The translations under genes and the position numbers were made by a program. This document shows positions 1-8,611 of a stretch of 41,941 nucleotides of DNA, one piece after another. The notes below the pieces were generated by a model. It had not been told where the DNA came from, searched no databases, and saw nothing but the letters and a program-made list of their open reading frames with translations. Source of the DNA: Bacillota bacterium (GTDB lineage: Bacteria > Bacillota > UBA994); the NCBI GenBank assembly GCA_018333655.1, contig JAGXTJ010000018.1, forward strand, positions 1 to 41,941, given 5' to 3'. The stretch's first letter is position 1. Each line of letters starts with the position of its first letter.

Positions 1-36
1 CCATCTCCCCTCCCCCCTAGGGGGGAGGGGAGATGG
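1..36. repeat. 36-bp perfect palindrome
   Basis: Every base of this stretch pairs with its mirror partner around a central CTAG; each 18-base arm is a C-run interrupted by single T's and an A. There is no T-run on either side, so it is not a standard intrinsic terminator, although the RNA hairpin would be extremely stable in both directions. It may mark the edge of a small mobile element or act as a transcription or recombination barrier. It touches the window edge, so its left context is unknown. Confidence 0.85.
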
Positions 37-187
37 GAGCCCATCAGCTACGTTGCTCAACAAAAAGTAAGATTATTATTTGAGTGAGCTATCACCGTTG
101 GGTAAGATTTTTAAATGAGTGGACACGGAGTTCGCAATCACTCATCTATAGCCTTCCCTAAAGCCATGCAACATGTTCCTCGCAACA

Positions 188-203
188 GGATCCGTCCCTA
201 GCG
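188..203. repeat. REP-like core repeat, copy A
   Basis: This copy has the core GGATCCGTCCCTAGCG. The same core (GGNTCCGTCCCT) recurs at 718-746 and 1611-1625. It sits where a short reading frame downstream of the DUF433 gene is stopped by its TAG. The arms are less complete here than in the 718-746 copy. Confidence 0.55.
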
Positions 204-215
204 TAGCTTTTTCAT
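198..215 (-). pseudogene. Five-codon stub of a gene downstream of DUF433
   Basis: The DUF433 stop codon TGA overlaps an ATG (ATGA), which is the usual coupling between a toxin-antitoxin gene pair. The frame opened by that ATG reads M-K-K-L-R and then hits a TAG that lies inside the repeat core at 188-203. In the DUF433 family the coupled downstream gene is often a DUF5615 PIN-like toxin. I infer that such a gene was cut off at this repeat. No recognisable toxin sequence follows to position 37. Confidence 0.4.
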
Positions 216-457
216 GATGGGCTAAATGAAGCCGGCATAGGGCGATGATATTCTCCGGCAAGCCATGCTGCATAGCCAATGGCTTGAAGTATGTCTTCTG
301 TCTTGAGTTCTGGGTAGGCCTTCAGAATTGCCTCGTTAGTCATACCAGAAGCCAGCAACTTGAGAACAAAGGCCACAGTAATGCGTAGTCCCCTAATGAC
401 TGGCTGCCCCATGCAAATCTCAGGATCCACAATTATGCGACCAAATGGTTTCGTCAT
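212..457 (-). CDS. DUF433 family antitoxin-like protein
   Basis: This 81-residue protein has the DUF433 signature: an N-terminal GRI-x-x-DP-x-ICxGQPVIRG motif near residues 6-23, then a helix-turn-helix-like part (residues 24-60) with GMT-x-E-x-ILKAYPELK-x-EDI and an AIGYAAW tail. DUF433 proteins are small DNA-binding antitoxins, usually encoded beside a DUF5615 PIN-fold nuclease. Here no toxin gene is intact. The last residues (about 72-81) do not look family-like and may be read-through into foreign sequence. The start overlaps the stop of an upstream remnant by ATGA. This is most likely a leftover antitoxin; family assignment is firm, partner assignment is inferred. Confidence 0.8.
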   Translation of the reverse strand: MTKPFGRIIVDPEICMGQPVIRGLRITVAFVLKLLASGMTNEAILKAYPELKTEDILQAIGYAAWLAGEYHRPMPASFSPS

Positions 458-567
458 GTCAAACCCTCCGTGTATTGATTCAGCTTCGCTAATGCCTCGT
501 CAATCATCTTGCCAATATTATAGCCAATGCGCCGTCGTTTAGCTACACTTGGTGCTTCAAGAGCGCT
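454..567 (-). pseudogene. 3' remnant of a gene upstream of DUF433
   Basis: A 37-codon open stretch ends in a TGA that overlaps the DUF433 ATG (ATGA), as in a coupled operon. It begins right after an in-frame TGA and has no convincing start codon or ribosome site, so it looks like the tail of a broken gene. The readable C-terminus includes KRRRIGYNIGKMIDEALAKL. I do not recognise the family. A short real protein starting at the internal ATG (17 residues) cannot be excluded. The rest of 568-717 holds nothing I can identify. Confidence 0.3.
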
Positions 568-717
568 TCACGATTCAAACACGCCTCGTTGCAGTCCTGA
601 CTGCCGGATATAGGATCCTCTTCTGCATGATAATATTGCTACCTCGCCTCCGCACCTCAACAAAGCTGTGCGCAGAAAAAATCACGCACAGCTCTTTGCC
701 GCTAAGTACGCGCAACT

Positions 718-746
718 CAAGCGCTAGGCTCCGTCCCTAGCGCTTG
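718..746. repeat. REP-like hairpin, copy B, at the galU 3' end
   Basis: An 11-bp perfect stem (CAAGCGCTAGG with CCTAGCGCTTG) encloses the 7-base loop CTCCGTC. The stop codon and last codons of galU lie inside the hairpin. The loop plus inner stem is the core shared with 188-203 and 1611-1625. Read on the minus strand the core is GGGACGGAGCC, similar in style to REP-type hairpins mobilised by single-strand transposases; no such transposase is in the window. Confidence 0.7.
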
Positions 747-1593
747 GCGTGGCTAAGATCTCTAGGACTCGGTCTCTCATATCTGGCCGGCTTAGGGCCA
801 TGCCGATATTGGCTTCTAGCAAGCCAAGTGGGTTGCCCGTGTCAAAGCGCTGGCCCACAAACTCGCATGCCCGCAGGGGGAGCCCGGCCTTAATCATCGA
901 CGCTAAGGCGTCCGTCAGTTGCAGCTCGCCACCCGCGCCGGGCGTTAACTGCTCTAAATGCCTAAACACCTCTGGCTGTAAGAGGTAGCGCCCAACCACC
1001 GCCAAATTGCTGGGAGCCTCACTCGGGCGGGGTTTTTCCACTATGCCCTTTATGAGGCCTGTGGCCTCGTCAATGCTTACTACTCCGTACTTCTCTGTGT
1101 CTTCAAGCGGAATGCGCTGCACGGCAATGACCGACTCGCTAGGGCTTTGCATCATCGCCAAAAGCTGCCTACACACCGGCACCTCGCTCAACACCAAGTC
1201 ATCCGGCAGCAGCACAAAAAAGGGCTCCGAACCCGTGAAGCCCTTGGCGCAACCCACGGCATGCCCTAACCCCAAAGCCTGCTGCTGCCGCACAAACGAA
1301 ATGCGGGCCAGCGCTGCCGGTGCAAGCACCTTAGCCAGCTGTTCAGTCTTCCCCCGCGCCTCAAGACAAGCCTCAAGCTCCGGCAGGCGGTCAAAGTGGT
1401 CTTCTATAGCCACTTTCCCCCGCCCAGTTACAATCAGTACATCGGTTACGCCACTCTGCACAGCTTCCTCAACCACATACTGAATAGCCGGCTTGTCCAC
1501 CACCGGCACCATTTCCTTCGGTATCGCCTTCGCCGCCGGTAGCATCCGTGTGCCGAAGCCAGCGGCGGGTATTACAGCGCGGTATATAGTCAT
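724..1593 (-). CDS. galU: UTP--glucose-1-phosphate uridylyltransferase
   Basis: Makes UDP-glucose from UTP and glucose-1-phosphate, a precursor for surface glycans. The nucleotidyltransferase signature GFGTRMLPAAKAIPKEM is at the N-terminus, followed by VVDKPAIQYVVEEA, and LPDDLVL and VEKPRPSEAPS in the body; a length near 290 residues is normal for GalU. I start it at the ATG at 1593 because AGGGGG lies seven bases upstream; a TTG two codons earlier is possible. It is the last gene of the polysaccharide locus. Its final codons fall inside a repeat hairpin, so the C-terminal tail (S-A-R-D-G-A) may be repeat-derived. Upstream lie a repeat core and a long palindrome that separate it from the sugar synthase gene. 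Confidence 0.93.
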   Translation of the reverse strand: MTIYRAVIPAAGFGTRMLPAAKAIPKEMVPVVDKPAIQYVVEEAVQSGVTDVLIVTGRGKVAIEDHFDRLPELEACLEARGKTEQLAKVLAPAALARISFVRQQQALGLGHAVGCAKGFTGSEPFFVLLPDDLVLSEVPVCRQLLAMMQSPSESVIAVQRIPLEDTEKYGVVSIDEATGLIKGIVEKPRPSEAPSNLAVVGRYLLQPEVFRHLEQLTPGAGGELQLTDALASMIKAGLPLRACEFVGQRFDTGNPLGLLEANIGMALSRPDMRDRVLEILATPSARDGA

Positions 1594-1610
1594 AGGCAAA
1601 CCCCCTAATT

Positions 1611-1625
1611 CTAGGCTCCGTCCCT
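1611..1625. repeat. REP-like core repeat, copy C
   Basis: Core CTAGGCTCCGTCCCT, identical over these 15 bases to the copy at 718-746. It lies directly between the galU ribosome-binding region and the palindrome at 1628-1665. The right arm is missing, as if the palindrome had replaced it. Confidence 0.55.
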
Positions 1626-1627
1626 GT

Positions 1628-1665
1628 TGAGGGGATAGTGCGCGCGTGCGCGCACTATCCCCTCA
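1628..1665. repeat. 38-bp GC-rich palindrome overlapping a stop codon
   Basis: Two perfect 18-base arms (1628-1645 and 1648-1665) flank a central GT. The arms contain alternating GC (GTGCGCGC), so the DNA could extrude a cruciform or form Z-DNA. The TGA of the upstream sugar-synthase gene is the first three bases of the palindrome on the minus strand. There is no T-run, so any termination would be atypical. It may protect the 3' end of the upstream mRNA or uncouple galU from the operon. Confidence 0.8.
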
Positions 1666-2574
1666 CAGCCCCAAGGTTAACTTGCAATCTTTGATGGTGT
1701 CCGACAATCCTTGATGCAATGATACATTTGGTCGCCATCCTATTTTCGCTGCTGTTTCAATATTTGCTTTCGAGTGCATGATTTCATTTTGCCGATATGG
1801 TAGTGAACCAAAGCGTAAGTAGGTATTAGCCTGGGTTAAATGAGCGACACGCTGCACGAAGTGTCTAATCGTGTTCGACTCGCCTGTGCCCAGTTCAAAA
1901 TCTGTGTAGGCGGAGGTGAACTTCTCATAGCTATTGAGCATGCATGTGTAGGCTCTGACTACGTCCGAGACATATATGAAGTCTCGCTCTTGATCCCCTG
2001 CGGTCAATTCTAACTCTACAACGTTTCTCAGGCATTGCTCAATGATATAGGGTACGAATTTCTTGCTATCATCTCTTGGACCATACATATGCTCTAGCCT
2101 TACATTACAAATGCGCGTTGTCCTGGCATTTAATCTGAGCCATTCGCAGAACTGCCTCTTTGACAATGCATATCCACTTAAGTGTGCATAAGCGTGGTCA
2201 ACCTTGCTAAAGAAGGTATCCGTGTTTATGAATGTTTTGGCGCCGTACAACTCAGCGTATTCATATAATCGGAGAGGGAAAACCATGTTGCTTAGCATTA
2301 TATGCGAGCCCTCTTCAAGTCGCTGACCATAGCTTGTTGCTGCATGTATAACATGGTCGACCCCGCCAGCAGCATGAAAGGGGGCAGCCAAATCACCCTC
2401 GGAATCAAACCACTGCACTCGATGTTTGATATAGTCCACACGCCAAAGATCGGACGTTCTTCGCCGAAAAGCATACACCTCATGTCCAGTAGATAGAAGT
2501 TCTTTCAACAAATGGCTACCTAGAAAACCTGTCGCCCCCGTTAGCAACACTTTTTGTAAAGATGGAATGCTCAT
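1663..2574 (-). CDS. rfbJ: CDP-abequose synthase-like NAD(P)-dependent reductase
   Basis: A 303-residue extended short-chain dehydrogenase with the Rossmann motif [12 protein letters not shown] near residue 13 and YALSK as the catalytic YxxxK. It shares family-specific stretches with Salmonella RfbJ as I remember it: [42 protein letters not shown] and GWRPN. RfbJ reduces CDP-3,6-dideoxy-4-keto-glucose to CDP-abequose; RfbS makes the epimer CDP-paratose, and the family alone does not fully separate them. The start overlaps the rfbH stop by ATGA, so the two are translationally coupled. Position after RfbF, RfbG and RfbH supports the role. The stop codon lies in a long palindrome. Confidence 0.78.
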   Translation of the reverse strand: MSIPSLQKVLLTGATGFLGSHLLKELLSTGHEVYAFRRRTSDLWRVDYIKHRVQWFDSEGDLAAPFHAAGGVDHVIHAATSYGQRLEEGSHIMLSNMVFPLRLYEYAELYGAKTFINTDTFFSKVDHAYAHLSGYALSKRQFCEWLRLNARTTRICNVRLEHMYGPRDDSKKFVPYIIEQCLRNVVELELTAGDQERDFIYVSDVVRAYTCMLNSYEKFTSAYTDFELGTGESNTIRHFVQRVAHLTQANTYLRFGSLPYRQNEIMHSKANIETAAKIGWRPNVSLHQGLSDTIKDCKLTLGL

Positions 2575-3917
2575 CTTGCCGCTCCTCTAAAAAAATCCTT
2601 GATGCTCTCGACGATAGCATCCACCATAGCTCTCTGTAGACCGGGATAAACACCCACCCAGAAAGAGTTACTCATAATCCGATTTGTATTAGAAAGGTTA
2701 CCTACCGCCCTAAAACCGTCGTTGCTCTGTCTCATTTCATCAAAACATGGCTGCTTTAGTAAATTGCCTGCAAATAGCATTCTCGTTTGTATATTCCTGC
2801 GCTCTAGAAACTTGACAATTTCGTCTCGGGTAAAACCCGCATCATCTCTGACGGTTAGCATAAACCCAAACCAGCTAGGTTGGGTGCTTTCTGCGGCTTC
2901 AGGTAGAACCAGCTTGTCTGAAAGCGGATCGAGCTGGGCACGTAGTATCTCCCAATTTTGTGACCGTTGTTCGATGAAACTCGGTAATTTTTCTAATTGA
3001 GCGCATCCTATCGCGGCCTGCATTTCAGTGACTTTGAGATTGTACCCAAAATGTGAATAGACATATTTGTGATCATAGCCGTGGGGCAGTTCACCATGTT
3101 GCCACCCAAATCGCATTTGGCAGGTATCGTCGCTGCCCGATGGGCACCAGCAATCCCGCCCCCAGTCACGGAAGGATTCAATAATGTGTTTCAACTGCTG
3201 ACTATTGGTGTAGACTGCACCACCCTCACCCATAGTCATATGATGTGGGGGATAAAATGACGAAGTTCCAATATCGCCAATAGTACCGGTATAGCGCCAC
3301 TCGCCCTTGTAAAAATACTTGGATCCTAGCGCGTCACAGTTGTCCTCTATAAGCCAGAGGTCGTGTTGCTCGCAAAAAGACTTTACAGCGCTTAGGTCAA
3401 ATGGGTTGCCTAGCGTGTGAGCTAACATTACCGCTTTAGTTCGCTTTGAGAGAGCTTTATCTAACTCAGCGCAGTCAATATTGTATGATGGCAGGGCTAC
3501 GTCAACAAAAACGGGCACGGCTCCGTACTGAATAATCGGAGTCACGGTCGTAGGAAAACCAGCTGCCACAGTAATAACCTCGTCGCCTCGAGCTATCCTT
3601 CTCGCACCAAGCTTCGGCGAAGTGAGCGCCATAAAGGCAAGTAGGTTGGCTGAAGAACCAGAATTGGTCAGAGAGCAATATTTCACACCTAAGAAATTGG
3701 CGAATTCGCTCTCAAACTGCGCCGCATAGCGACCTGCAGTCAACCAAAAGTCCAGCGAAGCGTCAATGAGATTGGTGATCTCTCTCTGGTCAAATATGCG
3801 CCCGGCATAGGGGATACGGTCCCCGCTTACAAATGGTTTAACTGCCCTGTGCTCAGCTTCATAATACTTGACTGCTGCATCGATAGCCTGCTGACGCAAC
3901 TCTTTTTTTTCATCCAT
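2571..3917 (-). CDS. rfbH: CDP-4-keto-6-deoxyglucose 3-dehydrase (E1)
   Basis: A B6-dependent, iron-sulfur dehydrase that removes the C3 hydroxyl of CDP-4-keto-6-deoxy-D-glucose, the defining step toward 3,6-dideoxyhexoses. Seen in the sequence: [11 protein letters not shown] near residue 38, [11 protein letters not shown], the EDNCDALGS cofactor pocket, and [14 protein letters not shown], where the usual PLP lysine of aminotransferases is histidine (HH), which is the RfbH/ColD-type hallmark. Cysteines in RDWGRDCWC and further downstream fit the 2Fe-2S ligands. I start at the ATG at 3917, two bases after the rfbG stop, with AAGGAAGG upstream. The length (about 448) matches RfbH. The electron donor (E3-type reductase) is not encoded in the window. 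Confidence 0.92.
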   Translation of the reverse strand: MDEKKELRQQAIDAAVKYYEAEHRAVKPFVSGDRIPYAGRIFDQREITNLIDASLDFWLTAGRYAAQFESEFANFLGVKYCSLTNSGSSANLLAFMALTSPKLGARRIARGDEVITVAAGFPTTVTPIIQYGAVPVFVDVALPSYNIDCAELDKALSKRTKAVMLAHTLGNPFDLSAVKSFCEQHDLWLIEDNCDALGSKYFYKGEWRYTGTIGDIGTSSFYPPHHMTMGEGGAVYTNSQQLKHIIESFRDWGRDCWCPSGSDDTCQMRFGWQHGELPHGYDHKYVYSHFGYNLKVTEMQAAIGCAQLEKLPSFIEQRSQNWEILRAQLDPLSDKLVLPEAAESTQPSWFGFMLTVRDDAGFTRDEIVKFLERRNIQTRMLFAGNLLKQPCFDEMRQSNDGFRAVGNLSNTNRIMSNSFWVGVYPGLQRAMVDAIVESIKDFFRGAAR

Positions 3918-3919
3918 AC

Positions 3920-5002
3920 TTAGCACCCTTCCTTTCCCGAGAGAGAATAAAGGTTAATCTGCTCCTGGCATTTTGCTCTCATACATTCGTTTCGTGTGTA
4001 AGCCTGTGTCCAGTCTACGATACTATCGATCGCCTGGTCAATTGACCAACGCGGACGCCAGCCTAATTCTGCCCTAGCTTTAGAACAGTCAAGCCTGAGT
4101 GAGCGTGCCTCATGAGGATGCGAAGAAGCGTCAACAGAAAAAGCGGCATTACCGCCCCATTTTGTACAGAGACGGTTTACTATCCATTCAACTGGTTTAG
4201 CATCTTCATCAAGGGGGCCAAAGTTCCACCCCTCCGCATAGCGCGGACCTAGCTCGTACAGCCGCTGTGCTAGCAACATATACCCGCTAAGAGGTTCTAA
4301 CACATGCTGCCAAGGCCTAATTGCATAGGGGTTACGAATAAAAATTTTTTCCTTTGCTAAAAGGGCCTTGATACAATCTGGAACAAGCCTGTCCGCAGCC
4401 CAGTCCCCGCCACCGATAACATTGCCTGCCCGTGCTGAGGCGACAGCTATACAACGTTCCGCATGGTGGATAGGGTTAAAAAAGGAACTGCGATAGGCAT
4501 TCGTGACTAGCTCTGAGCATGCTTTGCTGCTAGAATACGGGTCATATCCACCCAATGCTTCGTTCTCCCGATAACCCCATACCCATTCTCTATTCTCATA
4601 ACATTTGTCAGTGGTTACATTGACAAATGCTCTTACATTACTGCTTTGGCGCACAGCTTCGAACAAGTTTACTGTGCCCATTACATTAACCTCAAAAGTA
4701 TCGCGCGGGTTTTGATAAGATTCTCTTACCAAGGGTTGGGCAGCCATGTGGATGACAATGTCAGGTCGCGCCCGCTTCACTGCGGCTACAAGCTTACTGT
4801 GGTCACGCACATCTCCAATGCCAGACTCTACTAGTTCATTAATCTTACACAACTCAAAGAGACTTGGACTGGTAGGCGGGGTCAGGGCATAGCCTGTTAC
4901 TTCGGCACCCAGCATGTGAAGCCATAAACATAGCCAAGATCCCTTAAAGCCTGTGTGCCCAGTAACAAAGACTCGCTTACCATGCCAAAAAGAAGCTATC
5001 AT
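3920..5002 (-). CDS. rfbG: CDP-glucose 4,6-dehydratase
   Basis: Converts CDP-D-glucose to CDP-4-keto-6-deoxy-D-glucose, using bound NAD. The N-terminus carries [17 protein letters not shown], the RfbG form of the Rossmann motif. Further on come [30 protein letters not shown] (YxxxK), [11 protein letters not shown] and [13 protein letters not shown], all typical of CDP-glucose dehydratases. I choose the ATG at 5002, which overlaps the rfbF stop as ATGA and has GGAAGG at good spacing; the 12 codons before it are just the end of rfbF in another frame. Length is about 360 residues, as usual for the family. The product feeds RfbH. Confidence 0.93.
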   Translation of the reverse strand: MIASFWHGKRVFVTGHTGFKGSWLCLWLHMLGAEVTGYALTPPTSPSLFELCKINELVESGIGDVRDHSKLVAAVKRARPDIVIHMAAQPLVRESYQNPRDTFEVNVMGTVNLFEAVRQSSNVRAFVNVTTDKCYENREWVWGYRENEALGGYDPYSSSKACSELVTNAYRSSFFNPIHHAERCIAVASARAGNVIGGGDWAADRLVPDCIKALLAKEKIFIRNPYAIRPWQHVLEPLSGYMLLAQRLYELGPRYAEGWNFGPLDEDAKPVEWIVNRLCTKWGGNAAFSVDASSHPHEARSLRLDCSKARAELGWRPRWSIDQAIDSIVDWTQAYTRNECMRAKCQEQINLYSLSGKEGC

Positions 5003-5775
5003 CTCCAAACCTTCCATGCGGCGTTGCCAGCTCTCCACAATTCCTCAAGCTGATTCTTGTCACGAACCGTATCCATAGGCTGCCAAAAGCCGTGATGCTT
5101 ATAGGCCACAAGCTCCCCTGACCGAGCCAAATTTTCTAGTGGGCCTCTCTCGAGAACAGTGTCATCGTTATCTATATACTGAAATACCGCAGGCTCCATA
5201 ACAAAGAATCCGGAATTGACCCATGCCCCATCTCCCTTTGGCTTTTCCTGGAACGCGGTTACAACATTATTGTCCGCTAGACTTAGAGCACCGAATCTTC
5301 CTGCGGGCTGCGTAGTCGTAACAGTGGCCAACTTGCCCTGCGCGCTATGGTAAGCTAATAAGGCGCCGATGTCTACATTGGCAACTCCATCTCCGTAGGT
5401 AAGCATAAATGTATCTTCACCAACATATGGTTGAACTCGTTTCACTCGGCCTCCGGTCATGGTATTAAGCCCGGTATCAACTAAAGTCACACGCCAAGGC
5501 TCGGCAGAATGGGAGTGAACTACCTCTTGGTGGGATCTGGTGAAGTCGAAAGTGACATCCGACTCATGAATAAAATAATGCGCGAAGTATTCCTTGATGC
5601 TATAACCCTTGTACCCTAGACACACAACAAAATCATTGAACCCATAATGCGAGTAAATCTTCATTATATGCCAAAGTATAGGACGCTCCCCTATCTCGAT
5701 CATAGGCTTCGGTTTGAGGTGTGACTCTTCACTTATCCTCGTACCGAAACCTCCTGCCAAAATAACCACTTTCAT
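4999..5775 (-). CDS. rfbF: Glucose-1-phosphate cytidylyltransferase
   Basis: Makes CDP-glucose from CTP and glucose-1-phosphate and so commits sugar to the CDP-dideoxyhexose branch. The 258-residue protein opens with MKVVILAGGFGTRISEES and KPKPMIEIGERPILWHIMK, the classic nucleotidyltransferase start. Later come GYKGYSIKEYF, MLTYGDGVANVDI and FQEKPKGDGAWVNSGFFV, all hallmarks of RfbF rather than RfbA. A GGGGGG ribosome site lies upstream of the ATG. It is the first gene of the coupled block rfbF-rfbG-rfbH-rfbJ. The 212 bases upstream, to the GT2 stop, show no gene or clear promoter. Confidence 0.94.
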   Translation of the reverse strand: MKVVILAGGFGTRISEESHLKPKPMIEIGERPILWHIMKIYSHYGFNDFVVCLGYKGYSIKEYFAHYFIHESDVTFDFTRSHQEVVHSHSAEPWRVTLVDTGLNTMTGGRVKRVQPYVGEDTFMLTYGDGVANVDIGALLAYHSAQGKLATVTTTQPAGRFGALSLADNNVVTAFQEKPKGDGAWVNSGFFVMEPAVFQYIDNDDTVLERGPLENLARSGELVAYKHHGFWQPMDTVRDKNQLEELWRAGNAAWKVWR

Positions 5776-5987
5776 ACTGCAGCCCCCCTTAACTCTACCG
5801 TTGCTCGGGTCACTTGCAAAGTCGATGCCACTGAGTCAATTACTCTACATCAAGACGTTGCAACAATCAGTCCTTTTTTTGTGGCATAAAAAACGGCATA
5901 GCTGTACAATATGCGCCTTGCACTAAGTTATCATGGTGCAAAACGACGACTTTATGCTGACTAGTTGCCCAGCGCAAAATACCATCT

Positions 5988-7121
5988 TCATTTGCGGCCG
6001 AGTCCTGGCATCATCGCTAACGCCTTCTGCCACCCTTGCCGCACGCAGATAACTGTTGGCCGGACTAGCCATCGGACTATACCCATATAAAACCATAGGT
6101 TGCTCCAGTGAATTGAGAGCATCTTCTGAGCGGAAATACTCTCCTCTGTTTTGACGCGTCCACCACGAATGTGTCGGTGGAGCATATAGGGCACGAACCA
6201 CCGCCCGACTACTCCTCCTACCCACCTACGACACCTTCTAACTTGCCGTAATTGGAGTCCACCGCTCGCATATTCGTCCACAATTTCATCTAGCACTTTA
6301 AGGTAGATTACTGGCAAGGAGCTCTGCCATAAAGTAGACCCACTATCGGTTGCCCACTCCCTCACTCCATCCCCCGCCACAATGCAAGCTTTGCCATGAT
6401 ACCAGGCCTGTCGTCCAACAAATGCCTTGCTGAATACATAGCAGTGTGGGTATGTATTGTGTATTCGGGAAAACGCTCCGCTGACCGCAGCCTCATCCAA
6501 AGTAACCGATAGCCATAACGTTCGCCTGAACACATTCGCCATCACCGAACCCAACATGACGTTTTCAAACTTGGGGTCAACCAGTTCATCCCAAATGCAT
6601 GCCTTGGAAATTTTGTGTGCCATAGCCGTTGCTTGCCAGTCAGCTTCCTTTGGCAGTCCCTCCTCGATTTCTCGAATCCACCCGCCAGCATTGGCACTTC
6701 GCAAATTAATGGAGTCGAACCCTATGCTGATAAAATCGATATTGGGCTGATTCCGAATTATGCCTAAAATGTCGCGCACTCCGCTGGCCAGAACAAAATC
6801 ATCCGATCCAACTATCCAACAAAACGTGCCTGCGGACTTCCTTACTACTTCTAGAAAATTAGCTGCCATCCCACGATTCTCCGACAGAACTGAGTAGCGT
6901 ACAACTACCCCTGGATTCTCGGAAGCTAAGTGTTGCACAACGTCGCAAATCGGTTCGGTTGACGCGTTGTCGCTAACAACTATCTCGACTAAATCCTCAT
7001 AACCGCTCGCGGCCTTAATAGCACACCTTAGCGATTGTTCAAAAAGCAGCACCCGATTGTAGACCGGAATACAAATAGATAGTAGCGGAAAAGATATATC
7101 TCGCGATTGCAGCGTCATCAT
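5988..7121 (-). CDS. GT2 glycosyltransferase, abequosyltransferase-like
   Basis: A 377-residue family 2 transferase. Residues 12-25 (LLSICIPVYNR) and 45-60 (EIVVSDNAST) form the nucleotide-sugar site, and CWIVGSDDF near residue 100 holds the DxD-like metal motif. The overall pattern (SDNAST, CWI-x-GSDD, NTYPHCYVF) resembles Salmonella RfbV, which adds abequose to the O-antigen backbone. It lies directly upstream of the CDP-dideoxyhexose genes. I infer that it transfers abequose or a close relative as a side branch. The substrate is not proven by sequence. It is cytoplasmic or peripheral membrane; the C-terminal part is rich in Arg and Trp. Confidence 0.75.
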   Translation of the reverse strand: MMTLQSRDISFPLLSICIPVYNRVLLFEQSLRCAIKAASGYEDLVEIVVSDNASTEPICDVVQHLASENPGVVVRYSVLSENRGMAANFLEVVRKSAGTFCWIVGSDDFVLASGVRDILGIIRNQPNIDFISIGFDSINLRSANAGGWIREIEEGLPKEADWQATAMAHKISKACIWDELVDPKFENVMLGSVMANVFRRTLWLSVTLDEAAVSGAFSRIHNTYPHCYVFSKAFVGRQAWYHGKACIVAGDGVREWATDSGSTLWQSSLPVIYLKVLDEIVDEYASGGLQLRQVRRCRRWVGGVVGRWFVPYMLHRHIRGGRVKTEESISAQKMLSIHWSNLWFYMGIVRWLVRPTVICVRQGWQKALAMMPGLGRK

Positions 7122-7285
7122 TCACACACCTCTCACATAACTCGCCTCAATGCTATATTTGCTTCATCATATTGACTCGGTCAAAGGGGGGATTTTGTTG
7201 CGTCCAAGCACCAGCAACTAACAAGTGGGACGATCAGGATGAAGCCAATGAATCTGGGCGTCGTCAAAATACCTCTTGCGCATCT

Positions 7286-8611
7286 TTAAAGTCGACCATC
7301 TCTGCTCCCATCTTTTCTCATTAATTGCTCACGCGTGTCTATCCCTAGACTATAAATAACGCCAGGGGTCACAAAAAACACCATGGATATAATGGGGACA
7401 GTCATCATCGTATTGATACAACCCAACAGAAAAAAGGTGATCATAGCGCACAAATACGTCTGTTTTTGAGTGCCTAAAACAAGGCGGCGATACACACACC
7501 GCACATTCGAATATAGGCTGACAAACAGAAGCCATGCGCCTACGATTCCATACTGGGCCAGATGGTCAAAGAAGGATGCATGCCCTCCAATCACATCATA
7601 TGTGACGTAGACACCATATCTGCCACCAACACCTAAAATAGGGGCAGACAAAAATGTGCGGGCGGAAAGCGCTATTAAGCCTAATCGCCCTGCTGTGCTT
7701 ATCGAACTCTCAAGACTAAGAGTCCTGCTAATTATTGCTAGTTCGTGAAAGCGCTCTGACAAAGCTTCGTGTCCCACTGAATCGCCGAGCACATGCAAGG
7801 CTGTACTCACAACAGGAGAGATTACCAGTAGAAACAATAGAATATATATGGTAGCTATTGCAAAATGCGAAGTGTTCTTTATTTTGAGGAGCAGCAACGT
7901 CACGGATATGGCCAATAGCAACAGCGCAATGGTGAAAGCGGCAGAGAAAATAGTATAAACAAAAATTACCGCCAAAGCAACTGCAGCAAATCTATGTTTT
8001 GCTAGAGTGCCGGCTCTAGTTGAACCGAGAATCGCGACGACAACAAATACGAGCCCATAGATAAATCCATAACTCCCTATGCCCATGCCTGCTAGTCCGA
8101 TAGTCAGCTCCTCAATCCCAGTGGATAACAGCCGTGCAGCCATGGGATTCAGTGCCAAGCCTCGCAGCGTAGTAAGTGAAACAAAAAAAATGCAGATAAG
8201 CGCAAAAACGCTGAGCACTCTAACGGCAATCAAGTCGCTGCATTCCAAATAGTATCTAAAGAAGATCATGAAAAAGCCAATCCCAGCATAGTTAAATACA
8301 CGGTCAAGTCCGGCACCATGCATATGACCGGCGAAAAAGAAAACACCATAGATTAAGAGCCATAAGTATACGCTATACGATTGAACGTTACGAACAATAT
8401 ATGCTCTGACGAACGCCTTTGGATTGGACAGAACGGCCAAGGCAGCCCACAATGCAAGCAACACTCCAAAAAAATGAACTCTCAAAAACCCAGGCACAAT
8501 GCTCATCATCAATAACCCTGCAGCACTGGTATCCCGAAGCATTATGAGTAAAATAGTCTCTCTTTTTCTCGTTTGTGGCAAAAAAGACCTTTTCTGCACA
8601 GCTACCTCCAT
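7286..8611 (-). CDS. wzy: O-antigen polymerase/ligase-like membrane protein (Wzy)
   Basis: About 441 residues with roughly ten to twelve hydrophobic helices, starting with a TM pair near residues 25-65. A large loop holds GRLGLIALSARTFLSAPILG, VGGRYGVYV and GHASFFDHLAQYGIVGAW, a layout seen in O-antigen polymerases and ligases (Wzy_C/O-ligase). It would join lipid-linked repeat units on the outer face of the membrane. The start is set at the ATG at 8611, preceded by GGGAGGAGG; the upstream in-frame codons run through the ribosome site. A decayed paralogue lies upstream at 9110-9870. Wzy families diverge strongly, so polymerase versus ligase is inferred from context. Confidence 0.75.
   Translation of the reverse strand: MEVAVQKRSFLPQTRKRETILLIMLRDTSAAGLLMMSIVPGFLRVHFFGVLLALWAALAVLSNPKAFVRAYIVRNVQSYSVYLWLLIYGVFFFAGHMHGAGLDRVFNYAGIGFFMIFFRYYLECSDLIAVRVLSVFALICIFFVSLTTLRGLALNPMAARLLSTGIEELTIGLAGMGIGSYGFIYGLVFVVVAILGSTRAGTLAKHRFAAVALAVIFVYTIFSAAFTIALLLLAISVTLLLLKIKNTSHFAIATIYILLFLLVISPVVSTALHVLGDSVGHEALSERFHELAIISRTLSLESSISTAGRLGLIALSARTFLSAPILGVGGRYGVYVTYDVIGGHASFFDHLAQYGIVGAWLLFVSLYSNVRCVYRRLVLGTQKQTYLCAMITFFLLGCINTMMTVPIISMVFFVTPGVIYSLGIDTREQLMRKDGSRDGRL

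Noticed and set aside
5923-6225. A 100-codon minus-strand frame overlapping the GT2 end
   Set aside because: It lies mainly within the GT2 gene in another frame, without a motif or ribosome site.
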